From Lachnospiraceae bacterium (GTDB lineage Bacteria > Bacillota > Clostridia > Lachnospirales > Lachnospiraceae): a stretch of 40,928 nt of DNA. The DNA lies in assembly GCA_009774145.1 (NCBI GenBank), contig VSND01000039.1, forward strand, positions 1-40,928, written 5' to 3'. The notes under the pieces were generated by a model that did not search any database, was not told the DNA's origin, and worked only from the letters and a program-made list of their open reading frames with translations. Of the stretch, positions 31,786 to 40,911 are shown piece by piece (within the stretch, counting starts at the first letter, position 1; each line of letters opens with the position of its first letter). Made by a program: the position numbers and the translations under genes.

Positions 31786-33801
31786 CTACCCGGCCTGATA
31801 CTTCGGAAAACTCACCGTTACCTTAAACAGGTCCCCATCCAGATAGATCGTAAATGTTCCCTTCTGCAGCTGTGTCAGGTCCTTCGCTATGGACAGTCCA
31901 AGCCCGCTTCCTTCCGTGGTACGGGACTCGTCCCCTCTTGTGAAACGTTCCGTGAGTTCCTCCGCTGTGATGTTCAGCGGCTGCTCGGAGATATTTTTCA
32001 TTGAAAGCACCGCCCGTTCCCCCTCTTCTGCCAGATCCAGATACACCCGCGTGTACGGCATGGCATACTTTTCCACATTCCGGTACAGATTTTCGATCAC
32101 TCTCCACAGCCGTCTGCCGTCTGCCTCCACATACAGGGGATCATATGGATAATCTGCAATCAGCTTCAGTCCTCTTGCATCAAAACGCTCCTCAAACTCT
32201 CCGCTGGTCTGCATCAGAAGTTCCTTCAGATCGATCTTCTGCATATCCAGCGTCACATTTCCGGAGCTGGCGCGGGATGCCTCCACCAGATCTTCCGTCA
32301 GCTGCTTCAGCCGCTGGGATTTCTGATCCAGCACCTGCAGATATTCCTGTGCCTTCGGGCTGTCGATCCGCTCCCTTTTCATCAGATCCACATAGTTGAT
32401 AATGGAAGTCAGCGGTGTCTTCAGGTCATGGGATACATTGGTGATCAGCGCCGCCTTCATGCGCTCGCTCTTCATCTGTTCCTGAAGGGCATTTCTAAGA
32501 CCGTTCCCCAGATTGTTGACTGCTTCCGCCATCTGCCGGTTGCCCGGAAACAGCCCCTCTGCCGCTACGGGCGCCGTCTGCTCTCCTTTTGCCAGACGCC
32601 GGACTCCATCCAGCAGCTTCTGGCGCTGCACGCCTTCCCAGGCCAGCAGGGACAAAACAGCCAGCTTCCAGATCACCAGAGACAGAGAAGCAACAGCGCC
32701 TTTTCCCAGAAGTTTCCATAAGAATACCTGCAGCAGCTCATAGCCGCCAAAAAGAATGCACACGCGGACCACCATACCCGCATGAGACAGGATCTGGGAC
32801 AAAAACCCGCTTATGTATCCTGCCAGCTTCCAGAGCAGCCAGCTTCCGGTGGCAAGCAGAAGGAGCGCGCTGACTGCCATTCCCGCTATTCCCCGCGCTG
32901 CCAGAGCACTGGCATCTTCATAGGCCTGTTCCCCCAGCGCAAAAGCATCCGTTACCGGAAATGCCGTATCAATCCCCACATACATCTGATATTCCCCGGA
33001 CAGATGGACATTTTGTTCCGTCAAAAGCGCATGTGTGTTATAGAGATAATACTCTCCGATGTTTTTCTGCACCACGCCGTCAGAACGGCTGTCAAAAGAA
33101 TAACAGCTTCCCATACGGTAAAAGAAGTTTTCCAGTTCTTCCTGACTCAGGTCCTCCTTCTGAAGTGCGGGCACATTGGTGTACAGGTTTCCGTTTCCAA
33201 GATCCCGGAGTGCATAACGCACATTCACTGCCTCACAGGACCAGCTCTTTTTCATCTGCTCATACTCTGCCACATCTTTTCGGACTGCATCCATTGCATC
33301 CGATATCTGGTTGACTACGGTATTGTAATCTTCCTCACATTTGTTGACATATTCCTGAATGCTTCCGTAAAAAAGCGGCCTGTATGGTTCTGAAAGCACC
33401 CCCTCCCGGACCTTCGCCCCCTTCAGACTCCACTGATACAGATCCCCCAGGCGATAGCAGATCCCCTCTTCCTTCTGCTCCTCCGGTATCAGATCATAGA
33501 CGGTCCGGTTCTCCAGATAGTCCCGGATACGCAGAATCCTGTCCGGGTTATATTCTCCGTTCTGCTCCAGCCTGCTGCTCAGCGCCGCCGCAGACACGGC
33601 GTCAAAGACCGCCTCTGCCGCCTGCTGCCCATACTCGGACGTCTCTGTCCAGGAGCGCCCCCGCAGGATATCCCCCCAGACTCTGAGGCTGTATCCGCTT
33701 TGTCCCATCCTCAGAATACCGGCTGTCAGAACTGCGGCAGCTGCCAGATTCAGAAGAACCAGCAGTACCAGAATCGCTGTTTTGTACCTGTCCCTTTTCA
33801 T
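31786..33801 (-). CDS. Sensor histidine kinase, large multi-membrane sensor
   Basis: 671 residues. Membrane segment 1 is at about 9-30. A large extracytoplasmic domain of some 270 residues follows, with no recognised fold, then four further membrane segments (about 300-400). The kinase core has His458 in NVSHDLKTPLTSIINYVDLM, N-box IENLYRNVEKYA and G2 GSGLGLSIAKDLTQLQKG; the G1 DxGxG motif is degraded (SMKNISEQPLNI), as in many kinases of this clostridial group. Its ATG overlaps the regulator stop (ATGA). Signal and targets are unknown. Confidence 0.9.
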   Translation of the reverse strand: MKRDRYKTAILVLLVLLNLAAAAVLTAGILRMGQSGYSLRVWGDILRGRSWTETSEYGQQAAEAVFDAVSAAALSSRLEQNGEYNPDRILRIRDYLENRTVYDLIPEEQKEEGICYRLGDLYQWSLKGAKVREGVLSEPYRPLFYGSIQEYVNKCEEDYNTVVNQISDAMDAVRKDVAEYEQMKKSWSCEAVNVRYALRDLGNGNLYTNVPALQKEDLSQEELENFFYRMGSCYSFDSRSDGVVQKNIGEYYLYNTHALLTEQNVHLSGEYQMYVGIDTAFPVTDAFALGEQAYEDASALAARGIAGMAVSALLLLATGSWLLWKLAGYISGFLSQILSHAGMVVRVCILFGGYELLQVFLWKLLGKGAVASLSLVIWKLAVLSLLAWEGVQRQKLLDGVRRLAKGEQTAPVAAEGLFPGNRQMAEAVNNLGNGLRNALQEQMKSERMKAALITNVSHDLKTPLTSIINYVDLMKRERIDSPKAQEYLQVLDQKSQRLKQLTEDLVEASRASSGNVTLDMQKIDLKELLMQTSGEFEERFDARGLKLIADYPYDPLYVEADGRRLWRVIENLYRNVEKYAMPYTRVYLDLAEEGERAVLSMKNISEQPLNITAEELTERFTRGDESRTTEGSGLGLSIAKDLTQLQKGTFTIYLDGDLFKVTVSFPKYQAG

Positions 33802-34496
33802 ATAGCCTCCTGCCTCTCGATCTTATACCCCACTCCCCATACCACCTTCAGATATCTGGGGTCTTTTGGATTGATCTCAATTTTCTCCCGGATGTGGCGG
33901 ATATGCACTGCCACGGTATTGTCCCCGCTGATCGCTTCTTCCTTCCAGATGCGTTCATAGATCTGGGAGATGGAAAATACCCTGCCCGGATTCTGAACCA
34001 GCAGCAGGAGAATCCGGTATTCGATGGGCGTCAGCTTTACCGGCTCTCCGTCCACTGTCACCTCCTTTCGCTCATCATCCACGCACAGGCCCCCGATATG
34101 AAATATGGTCGGTTTTGTCTCCATAAGGGCGCCAAGCCGGGTATAACGCCGGAGCAGGGAACGCACCCTCGCCGTCAATTCCAGCGGGTTGAAAGGCTTC
34201 GTGATATAATCGTCCGCGCCGATGTTCAGCCCCAGGATCTTATCCACATCCTCCGACTTTGCCGAAAGAAATATAATCGGTACACTGTTGTCCTCCCGGA
34301 TCTTCATCGTCGCCCGGATCCCGTCCAGCCGCGGCATCATGATGTCCAGAAGAAGCAGATGCACCTCGTATTTATTCAGCATCTCAATTGCCTCCTGGCC
34401 GTCATAGGCCTTCAGTACGGTATACCCCTCCTGACTCAGGTAAATTTCGATCGCATCCACAATCGCATGGTCATCGTCACACACCAGTATATTCAT
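33798..34496 (-). CDS. OmpR-family response regulator (VanR-like)
   Basis: 232 residues. The receiver has CDDDH (6-10), Asp51 (LLLLDIMMPRLDG), Ser in FLSAKS and Lys in ITKPFN. The winged helix reads LTPIEYRILLLLVQNPGRVFS and GDNTVAVHIRHIREKIE. Two start codons are close (34502 and 34496); GGAG is three bases before the first and nine before the second, favouring 34496. It is cotranscribed with the kinase. A 300-base upstream region carries tandem palindromic repeats. Confidence 0.92.
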   Translation of the reverse strand: MNILVCDDDHAIVDAIEIYLSQEGYTVLKAYDGQEAIEMLNKYEVHLLLLDIMMPRLDGIRATMKIREDNSVPIIFLSAKSEDVDKILGLNIGADDYITKPFNPLELTARVRSLLRRYTRLGALMETKPTIFHIGGLCVDDERKEVTVDGEPVKLTPIEYRILLLLVQNPGRVFSISQIYERIWKEEAISGDNTVAVHIRHIREKIEINPKDPRYLKVVWGVGYKIERQEAI

Positions 34497-34521
34497 GTTC
34501 ATTTTCTCCTGTTATCGTTCC

Positions 34522-34645
34522 GCATCTGCATCCGGAAATCCTTCCCGGCATTCTCCGAACAGATGCTGTCCTGTTTATCGTTCCGCATCTGTTCCGGGAA
34601 TGCCCCTTGTCCGGAAGCATTTCCGGGCATTCTCCGAACAGATGC
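34522..34645. repeat. Two tandem palindromic units in the regulator leader
   Basis: Unit 1 (34522-34566) and unit 2 (34585-34645) each begin GCATCTG and end CAGATGC. Both contain GGCATTCTCCGAACAGATGC and are preceded by TATCGTTCC. Unit 2 has 20-base arms with only three mismatches. They look like a duplicated hairpin element, in the 5' leader of the two-component genes or as a REP-like repeat. The rest of the 34497-34737 gap holds AT-rich sequence consistent with a promoter. Confidence 0.65.
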
Positions 34646-34737
34646 TGTCTGAAAGTTCTGCACCCATATACATTTATAACATGTTATTATTAAGATGGCA
34701 GAAGCAAAATGATTAAGATTTTTTTAAATTGGCAAAA

Positions 34738-34781
34738 TGCCTGCGATCCAGCCTTCTTGCAGGCTCCATGGACCACAGGCA
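34738..34781 (-). terminator. Terminator of the M29 aminopeptidase gene
   Basis: TGCCTG (34738-34743) pairs with CAGGCA (34776-34781), with inner GTCCA/TGGAT and AGCC/GGCT pairing. On the minus strand the hairpin is followed directly by TTTTGCC, 17 bases past the stop codon. Confidence 0.6.
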
Positions 34782-34797
34782 CTGTTCCAGTCACAGA

Positions 34798-35922
34798 TCA
34801 TTTCTCTTTTATCAGTTCCTCCGGATTCAGGCAGGCGAGTTCCGGCAGCACAAACCGTCCGTCCTTCCGGATCCGTACATCATCAAAATAAATCTCCCCG
34901 CCTCCATATTCCGGCCTCTGGATCAGAACCAGATCCCAGTGAATGGAAGACGCATTCCCATTGGGAGCTTCCTCATAGCAGTTCCCCGGAGTAAAATGAA
35001 TGGAACCCATGATCTTTTCGTCAAACAGCGTATCTTTCATCGGCTGCAGAATATACGGGTTTACTCCAATGGCAAATTCCCCCACATAGCGGGCGCCTTC
35101 ATCCGTATCAAAGACATGACGAATCCGTTCCGTATCATTGGCTCTGGCATCCGTTATCCTTCCATTTTCAAAAGTAAGGCAGATGTTTTCATACGTAAAT
35201 CCCTGAAACACGGAAGGAGTATTATAACAGAGTGTACCGTTCACCGAATCTCTCACCGGCGCAGTGAAGACTTCCCCGTCCGGGATATTCATTCTTCCGG
35301 CGCAGGGAATGGCCGGAATTCCTTTTATGGAAAAAGTAAGATCGGTTCCCGGTCCCGTAATCCGTACCCGGTCCGTCTGCTCCATCAGCTTTACCAGAGG
35401 CTTCATGGCCTCGTCCATCCGGCCGTAATCCAGATTGCATACCCTGAAATAAAAATCTTCAAAGGCTTCCGTGCTCGTTCCTGAAAGCTGTGCCATGGCG
35501 TCATTCGGATAGCGCAGGACCACCCAGCGGGTCTTCGGCACACGAATATCATGATGCACCGGCGTCACATAATATTTTTCATAAAGCGCCATACGGTCCG
35601 CCGGCACATCCGACAGCTCTGATACATTATCGCTCCCGCGCACCGCGATATAACAGTTCATCCTGGACATCTCCAGGGCATCCACTTCTGCCATAAGCTC
35701 CATCTGCTCCTTTGTACACTGCATGATCTGGAGCCTCTGAAGCTGCGGATCCGTATGGTGGACAAACGGCAGGCCTCCTGCCGCATAGACCTGACGCACC
35801 AGCTCTTTTGCCAGCACCCTTGTACTCTCTCCCGTATAATGAATATAGACCCTGTCCCCCGCCTTTACCTGACAGGAATAACGGACCAGACTGTCCGCCA
35901 GTGTCCTGATTCTCTCATCCAT
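34798..35922 (-). CDS. Aminopeptidase, M29 family (AmpS/PepS-like)
   Basis: 374 residues, a cytoplasmic metallo-aminopeptidase. Family features: MDERIRTLADSLVRYSCQVKAGDRVYIHYT at the N-terminus, VPKTRWVVLRYPNDAMAQ, ITGPGTDLTFSIKG, GRMNIPDGEVFTAPVRDSVNG, the ligand region GEFAIGVNP, then GSIHFTPGNCYEE and SIHWDLVLI, which supply the His, Glu and Asp of the dinuclear metal site. AGGAGG seven bases upstream sets the start at 35922 rather than the open frame's 36015. It lies 80 bases after the large exported protein and may be cotranscribed with it. Confidence 0.92.
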   Translation of the reverse strand: MDERIRTLADSLVRYSCQVKAGDRVYIHYTGESTRVLAKELVRQVYAAGGLPFVHHTDPQLQRLQIMQCTKEQMELMAEVDALEMSRMNCYIAVRGSDNVSELSDVPADRMALYEKYYVTPVHHDIRVPKTRWVVLRYPNDAMAQLSGTSTEAFEDFYFRVCNLDYGRMDEAMKPLVKLMEQTDRVRITGPGTDLTFSIKGIPAIPCAGRMNIPDGEVFTAPVRDSVNGTLCYNTPSVFQGFTYENICLTFENGRITDARANDTERIRHVFDTDEGARYVGEFAIGVNPYILQPMKDTLFDEKIMGSIHFTPGNCYEEAPNGNASSIHWDLVLIQRPEYGGGEIYFDDVRIRKDGRFVLPELACLNPEELIKEK

Positions 35923-36002
35923 AGTTTGTCCTCCTGTGAAAAATCTTTTCCATGACTGTTGAAATATCTGCCCGCATGCAGCAGCCCTGTACGGTCCGGG
36001 CA

Positions 36003-38504
36003 TCAGGGCAGACACGTAAAGAACAGATTGCCTGCCCGTTCAAACATCTCCGTACTGTCTATCATGCCTGCCCTCTTCAGGGTTGTCTGCCCTGCTTCGC
36101 AGTAAATGATATTCTGCGCATCATATCCCACGATCAGCACTGCCTCTCCTGTATCCGTGATCCCCATGACCGGCTCCTGCCGATTTACATAATACAGCGC
36201 CATCCGAAGGCTGCATCCGGGGAGCAGGCAGCTCTTTTCTCCCAGTTCCTGCCGGAAGATCTCCCAGACCGCCATCCCCTGGTCCAGACACGCCTGAACA
36301 TCCGTATAGATCTGCTTCTGCCGGAACAGAAGCTGCATACAGACAGCCAGACTGCTTCCTGCCGTTTCGGACGGCTCCAGATGGTCAAAGCCCTCCAGCT
36401 GTGTTCTCGAAGACCGGTTCCAGCGCTCCCACAAAAGCTCATATCCGTCTTTCCACACAGTGCCCATGCCGTTATGGGCGCCTGTTACGGCTTCCGGCAG
36501 CGTATCATACCCCTCTGCCCGACCGCTAAATGTCCATGCGAAAAACCGGTTCCTTCCTTCGTTCTCTAGCGCCAGCATCCGATTCTCTTCATACAGAACC
36601 ATCCGCACCCTCGGCTGCTTCATGGAGCCTCTCTTTAATGTGCCCTCATACAGAAAATGATATTCGTTTTTCTTTACCTCATCGCCGGCAATCTGAAGCC
36701 GCAGTTTCTCATCCACCGGATCACTGGTATAGGTAATCGGTTCCGGACGCGCCTCTTCCCATCCCCTGTCCGGAAGCAGGGTGACGCAGGACAGGTCGAT
36801 CCGGTTATCTATAATTTCCACATCTGTTACATATTTCCCTTTGGAGGCATAATCAAACTCCCGAACCTCATTCCCGGAACGGTCCCGTATAATCACCTGA
36901 TGCATGGGGAGGATCTGCTGCCCCGCCTGGCTGATCCTGATATCTTCCCGATGCACGGTTCCATAGATAAAATCTTCTTCCATGAACCCCAGCGCCAGCA
37001 GAAGCTCATCCTCTTCCCCTCTGATCTGAAAGACCCTGCCGTCCCGGACATTCAGAAAACTGATGGTTTCCTTATCGGTGCTGGTCCATGCGGCCAAATA
37101 CCCGTCTTCGGACACCTGGAGCCGGTTTTCATCAATGTCCTCTGCCAGAAGCTGCACCGAACAGTCCGTCAGACGGACTTCCAGAATCATACCGCGGTAA
37201 GACAGCCATGCCATCTCATTTTCATTGACGACGGACAGCTTCCCCAGCTCCTCCTTCACGACCTGATAGGGACGGTCACTGGGAAGGAAATACCGTTCTT
37301 CCACCGTATTCATCAGCGCATCATAACGGCAGAGCAGAATCCCGCATTTTCCTTCATAGAGCCCGCGGTTCATATAACCATAGACAAGAAAATCCATACT
37401 CCCCGAATCCTCCACCCGCAGAATCCGGAAATCATGGGCATTATAAAGCCCTCTTTTGTCTTCTCCATCCTCAAAACCGTAGACCCGGCTTAAACGGTTC
37501 TGCCCGAAATCATAACACCAGAGCTGCCCCTGCTGCACAAAGCCCAGTACATTTTCCTCATTGTTTTTCTTATAGTTGACAGGGGTTCCGTGAATCCCGA
37601 AACGGAACTTCTGATCTTCGACCAGCTGCCCTTCCGCCTCGAAGATACGGTCTGTGGTTCTCTCATAATTCTGCAGATACATCTGTGTCTGCGTATACTG
37701 GATGCAGAACGCCTCCGACACCTGATATCTCTCCCTTGTCTGCGTATTTACCATCTCATACTCCATCACAAGAGAGACCATATCACCCCGGATATCCGTG
37801 AACCGGAGCTGCTCTTCCGACACCTGTGCCACAGGCATCTCTCCCCAGACCACCGAGCGGGGATAAGAATGGATATTTACATATCCCAGATTATTTCCAT
37901 CCGTGCTGCCATCCGGCTCCAGCTTTCTCAAAAGCTCATGGTTTGTATCTTTCTGAAATGCCGCCTCATGAAACTGTCTCGCAAATTCCACGCATTCTTT
38001 CACATGGTTTTCTCCCAGATAACTGATCTGGGAATAAAAATATACCTCTCCGTGCTCCTCCGTCTCCGCCTTCAAAAGCAGCAGGTACTTCTCCCCGCGC
38101 TCCATCAGGTCCTTAAAATCCAGTTCCATACGCACGTATCTGCCGTCATCCTCCAGAGGCACATGCTCCCTGTCCTCGATCAGCCTGCCCATATCCAGAC
38201 TTCGGACCTCATAGGAAAGCCCTTCGATATGCGCATTGTATTTCTCAACCGCGATGACAAGCCTGTGGTCTTCTGACAGCCCCAGAAGAGACTCTTTCAT
38301 ATAGCTTCCGTCCATCGGCTCCACATATCCATGCATCTCATTACAGAGCTGTCCTTCCCACTCTGCATAAGCCACCGGCAGCGTGGCGCCTGCCATCGCG
38401 GCCGTCATGTCCCGGTTTCCCACATAAGTCATATAACTCATACATCCTGCGCCTGCCAGAAACGCCAGCAGGATCGTCGTACATCTTATCAGCAATTTTT
38501 TCAT
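36003..38504 (-). CDS. Large exported or membrane-anchored protein, C39-like C-terminus, function unknown
   Basis: 833 residues. A single N-terminal hydrophobic segment (5-22, ending GAGCMSY) is a signal anchor or a poor lipobox. The middle (about 300-560) has repeated beta-rich blocks typical of a propeller, such as LWCYDFGQNRLSRVYGF and LSVVNENEMAWLSYRGMILEVRL. Residues about 715-830 resemble a C39-type papain-like peptidase: SLAVCMQLLF, then VNRQEPVMGITDTGEAVLIVGYDAQNIIYCEAG. The histidine normally found before the GYD motif is absent, so it is probably not an active protease. GGAG lies nine bases upstream of the ATG. I recognise no named family; a surface binding or scaffold role is a guess. 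Confidence 0.75.
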   Translation of the reverse strand: MKKLLIRCTTILLAFLAGAGCMSYMTYVGNRDMTAAMAGATLPVAYAEWEGQLCNEMHGYVEPMDGSYMKESLLGLSEDHRLVIAVEKYNAHIEGLSYEVRSLDMGRLIEDREHVPLEDDGRYVRMELDFKDLMERGEKYLLLLKAETEEHGEVYFYSQISYLGENHVKECVEFARQFHEAAFQKDTNHELLRKLEPDGSTDGNNLGYVNIHSYPRSVVWGEMPVAQVSEEQLRFTDIRGDMVSLVMEYEMVNTQTRERYQVSEAFCIQYTQTQMYLQNYERTTDRIFEAEGQLVEDQKFRFGIHGTPVNYKKNNEENVLGFVQQGQLWCYDFGQNRLSRVYGFEDGEDKRGLYNAHDFRILRVEDSGSMDFLVYGYMNRGLYEGKCGILLCRYDALMNTVEERYFLPSDRPYQVVKEELGKLSVVNENEMAWLSYRGMILEVRLTDCSVQLLAEDIDENRLQVSEDGYLAAWTSTDKETISFLNVRDGRVFQIRGEEDELLLALGFMEEDFIYGTVHREDIRISQAGQQILPMHQVIIRDRSGNEVREFDYASKGKYVTDVEIIDNRIDLSCVTLLPDRGWEEARPEPITYTSDPVDEKLRLQIAGDEVKKNEYHFLYEGTLKRGSMKQPRVRMVLYEENRMLALENEGRNRFFAWTFSGRAEGYDTLPEAVTGAHNGMGTVWKDGYELLWERWNRSSRTQLEGFDHLEPSETAGSSLAVCMQLLFRQKQIYTDVQACLDQGMAVWEIFRQELGEKSCLLPGCSLRMALYYVNRQEPVMGITDTGEAVLIVGYDAQNIIYCEAGQTTLKRAGMIDSTEMFERAGNLFFTCLP

Positions 38505-38590
38505 CTATTATTTTCTCCAGACCGGACTTTATCATCACATCACTTATTCTTCATATCACGTTATCATTTTAACAAGCTTTTTTTCCATGG

Positions 38591-39019
38591 TCAACCCATG
38601 CCCCAAAAACGCCCCCGATTCCTTTTTCTGCGTCTCATCATCTCCTGCAGAAGCAGTACGCCGATCAAATCCTGCAGCTGCTCCCATGCCGGTTCCTTTT
38701 CCCCAAAATCTTCCCCTGCCCTGGCGCCTTCCCATACTTCCTTTGCTTTTCTGAGCAGTGAAAGCTGGTCCGGATACTCATCATACATCATACTGCCGGG
38801 ATATTCAAGGCGTGTACATACCTCCTCCACATAAGGCTGCAGCCTTCTTGCCATTAAGGGATACAGCTCCCGCAGCCGTTTCGTGTCCATCTCGTCCTCC
38901 ATCTGTTCCGGAGCGTTCCAAAGATTCCAGTAATTCATCTGATTTCCGTAAGGATACAGCCATGGAAACGCCCGCTGTCCAGGATACAGCCCGTAATTCC
39001 ACTCCATATTTTCTCTCAT
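38591..39019 (-). CDS. Conserved clostridial hypothetical protein
   Basis: 142 residues, soluble. The N-terminus is rich in Trp, Tyr and Asn (MEWNYGLYPGQRAFPWLYPYG). The rest is a helical domain, MDTKRLRELYPLMARRLQPYVEEVCTRLEYPGSMMYDEYPDQLSLLRKAKEVW, a pattern I associate with small uncharacterised proteins of Lachnospiraceae; the end is basic (MMRRRKRNRGRFWG). The start at 39019 has GGAG nine bases upstream; the ATG at 39034 has a poorer site. It lies before the large exported protein on the same strand (86 bases). A spore-coat role is possible from the composition but unproven. Confidence 0.7.
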   Translation of the reverse strand: MRENMEWNYGLYPGQRAFPWLYPYGNQMNYWNLWNAPEQMEDEMDTKRLRELYPLMARRLQPYVEEVCTRLEYPGSMMYDEYPDQLSLLRKAKEVWEGARAGEDFGEKEPAWEQLQDLIGVLLLQEMMRRRKRNRGRFWGMG

Positions 39020-39090
39020 GAGACCATACTCCATTCTTTCTTCACTGTTATATAATCACTATATGCAGAGAAAGATTCCAAAGTTCAACA

Positions 39091-39119
39091 TTGATTTTTC
39101 CCGGAGAATGGGATACATT
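39091..39119 (+). promoter_or_regulatory. Possible promoter of the TetR gene
   Basis: TTGATT (39091-39096), 17 bases, TACATT (39114-39119), 35 bases before the GTG start. The match is moderate. Confidence 0.35.
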
Positions 39120-39153
39120 ATAAGAAACGGGACGAAATAAGGGGGGACTTTTC

Positions 39154-39819
39154 GTGGGAAAAATAGAGACAAAAAAAGAAAACAAGAGAAAGGATCTGCT
39201 GAATGCCGCTTTTGACCTGTTCATCGCCAACGGCTTTCACAATACCTCCATCGCCGATATCGTCCAGAAAGCCGGTATCGCCAAAGGAACGTTCTATCTG
39301 TATTTTAAGGACAAGACCGACATCCGCAACCGTCTGATCTCTTCCAAGGCGACCCTGCTGTTTCAGAATGCCTGGATAAAGCTGAATCAGACCCCGCTCA
39401 CACAGCTGGATGAACAGTTTATCTTTCTGACGGATGAGATCCTGCATGCCCTGGAAAGCGACAAATCCCTTCTGTTCTTTCTCTCCAAGCATTTAAGCTG
39501 GGGGATCTTCCGCAGTTCCATGACAGAAGAAAAAACCCCTGACGGAATCTCCGCCAGAGAGATCTACAAGCAGATGATCGCCCGCTCCGGCTGCCGGTTC
39601 GACAACCCGGAGATCATCATCTATCTGGTGATCGAGCTGGTTGCCGGCGCCAGTTACAATGCCATCCTTTATCAGGATCCTGCCGGTATCGAAGAACTGA
39701 AGCCATACCTTCATCTTCTGATCCGGCGGATCGTAAAGGATTTTGACCATGCAGGGCAGACAGATGCCTGCCCTAATCCGGCGTCTCACAGCGGAAACGC
39801 TCCTTCAGAAGTTCCATAA
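39154..39819 (+). CDS. TetR family transcriptional regulator
   Basis: 221 residues. The N-terminal helix-turn-helix is clear: KRKDLLNAAFDLFIANGFHNTSIADIVQKAGIAKGTFYLYFKDKTDI (about 11-57). The C-terminal ligand domain is helical and not assignable. The start is GTG at 39154 with GGGGGG upstream. The last 47 bases overlap the convergent LysR gene; the tail (TDACPNPASHSGNAPSEVP) is low-complexity and probably dispensable. No obvious target operon is adjacent. Confidence 0.9.
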   Translation: MGKIETKKENKRKDLLNAAFDLFIANGFHNTSIADIVQKAGIAKGTFYLYFKDKTDIRNRLISSKATLLFQNAWIKLNQTPLTQLDEQFIFLTDEILHALESDKSLLFFLSKHLSWGIFRSSMTEEKTPDGISAREIYKQMIARSGCRFDNPEIIIYLVIELVAGASYNAILYQDPAGIEELKPYLHLLIRRIVKDFDHAGQTDACPNPASHSGNAPSEVP

Positions 39820-40714
39820 ACCGCATTTCCATGGGGCGAAACATCTCATTTGCACGTTTGATCCATACCAGGCTGTTCACGGACGGGTAGGGCTTTCCCT
39901 CCTTCATAAGCGGAACGGAACGGATCTGCGTCCCGTTAAACAGTCCCAGCACCCATTTGGGCGTCAAAAGGAGCGCCTCTGTCTCTTCCAGAAATTTACG
40001 GCAGACGCCTGCCGTATTGCAGAAGATCACATGTTCGTGGTTGACACCGTCTCCCCATCCTTTCCGGTAGCGCATCTCTCTGCGCATGGTCTGGTCGGTA
40101 TCCAGAGAGATATGGAGATATTTTCCCGCTTCCTCCACATTCACTTCCTTCCGGTTGTACAGGCTGGATTTGGGTCCCATGCTCACATAGATCGTGGAAC
40201 GGTCCAGCAGATACATATCCAGATCCTTGCTCTGCAGTTCGCTCCGAAAGCTTTTGGAGTCCTCCTCCGAGAGAACCAGAATCCCGATATCCGCCTTACA
40301 CTCTTCCACCATCTCCACGATCTCTCCCCGGTCGTTCTCCTTCAGGTCGATCTGGAGCAGCTGGTCTGAATTCTCTTTATAAAGCAATAACAGTATGTCA
40401 TAGATAAAATCGAACTGCTGGCTGGCAACCGCAAGCCTCTGTATGGAAAAATTATTCTGTTTATTTCCAAATGTCCGGTCAAGCGCCTGGGAACTCTCCA
40501 CAACGCTTTTTGCATATTCTAAAAAATCCCTCCCCTCCGGTGTAAGCTTCAACCCCTTTGCAGTACGGTCGAACAGCTTCAGATCATATTCTGCCTCCAG
40601 GCCTGATACAGCCTTTGTCAGGCTGGGTTGACTCAGATACAATTCTTGTGCCGCTTTCGTTATGGAACCGCACTCCACAACTTTTATAAAATACTCCAAC
40701 TGGTTTAACCGCAT
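39773..40714 (-). CDS. LysR family transcriptional regulator
   Basis: 313 residues. The N-terminal winged helix is LNQLEYFIKVVECGSITKAAQELYLSQPSLTKAVSGLEAEYDLKLFDR, then TPEGRDFLEYAKSVVE and the linker helix. The effector domain (about 92-300) follows the LysR pattern. The gene is divergent from whatever lies beyond the right edge, the usual LysR arrangement, and a promoter pointing that way is visible. Effector unknown. Confidence 0.92.
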   Translation of the reverse strand: MRLNQLEYFIKVVECGSITKAAQELYLSQPSLTKAVSGLEAEYDLKLFDRTAKGLKLTPEGRDFLEYAKSVVESSQALDRTFGNKQNNFSIQRLAVASQQFDFIYDILLLLYKENSDQLLQIDLKENDRGEIVEMVEECKADIGILVLSEEDSKSFRSELQSKDLDMYLLDRSTIYVSMGPKSSLYNRKEVNVEEAGKYLHISLDTDQTMRREMRYRKGWGDGVNHEHVIFCNTAGVCRKFLEETEALLLTPKWVLGLFNGTQIRSVPLMKEGKPYPSVNSLVWIKRANEMFRPMEMRFMELLKERFRCETPD

Positions 40715-40777
40715 GTAATGCCCCCTATTCTAAATACCCCCAAACATATTAGCACTCATTGTATAACCCCTGACTAC

Positions 40778-40806
40778 ATTATAACCTAAAGTTGAGAAAT
40801 TGCCAT
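40778..40806 (-). promoter_or_regulatory. Promoter of the LysR gene
   Basis: Minus-strand ATGGCA (40806-40801), 17 bases, TATAAT (40783-40778), about 64 bases upstream of the ATG. Confidence 0.55.
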
Positions 40807-40882
40807 AAAAAAAATGAATTTGTGTATATTTTTTTGTTATGTTATACTTCATCACCAGTTTACAACTTTTTTAAAAATAAAG

Positions 40883-40911
40883 ATACAAACCCATGTTCTT
40901 TATTGTATAAT
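40883..40911 (+). promoter_or_regulatory. Outward promoter at the right edge
   Basis: TATAAT at 40906-40911 with a weak -35 (ATACAA, 40883-40888) 17 bases upstream. A weak -35 fits activation by the divergent LysR protein. The gene it serves is outside the window. Confidence 0.4.

Noticed and set aside
34522..34645. CRISPR array
   Set aside because: Only two units, palindromic, of unequal length and without regular unique spacers; no cas genes nearby.
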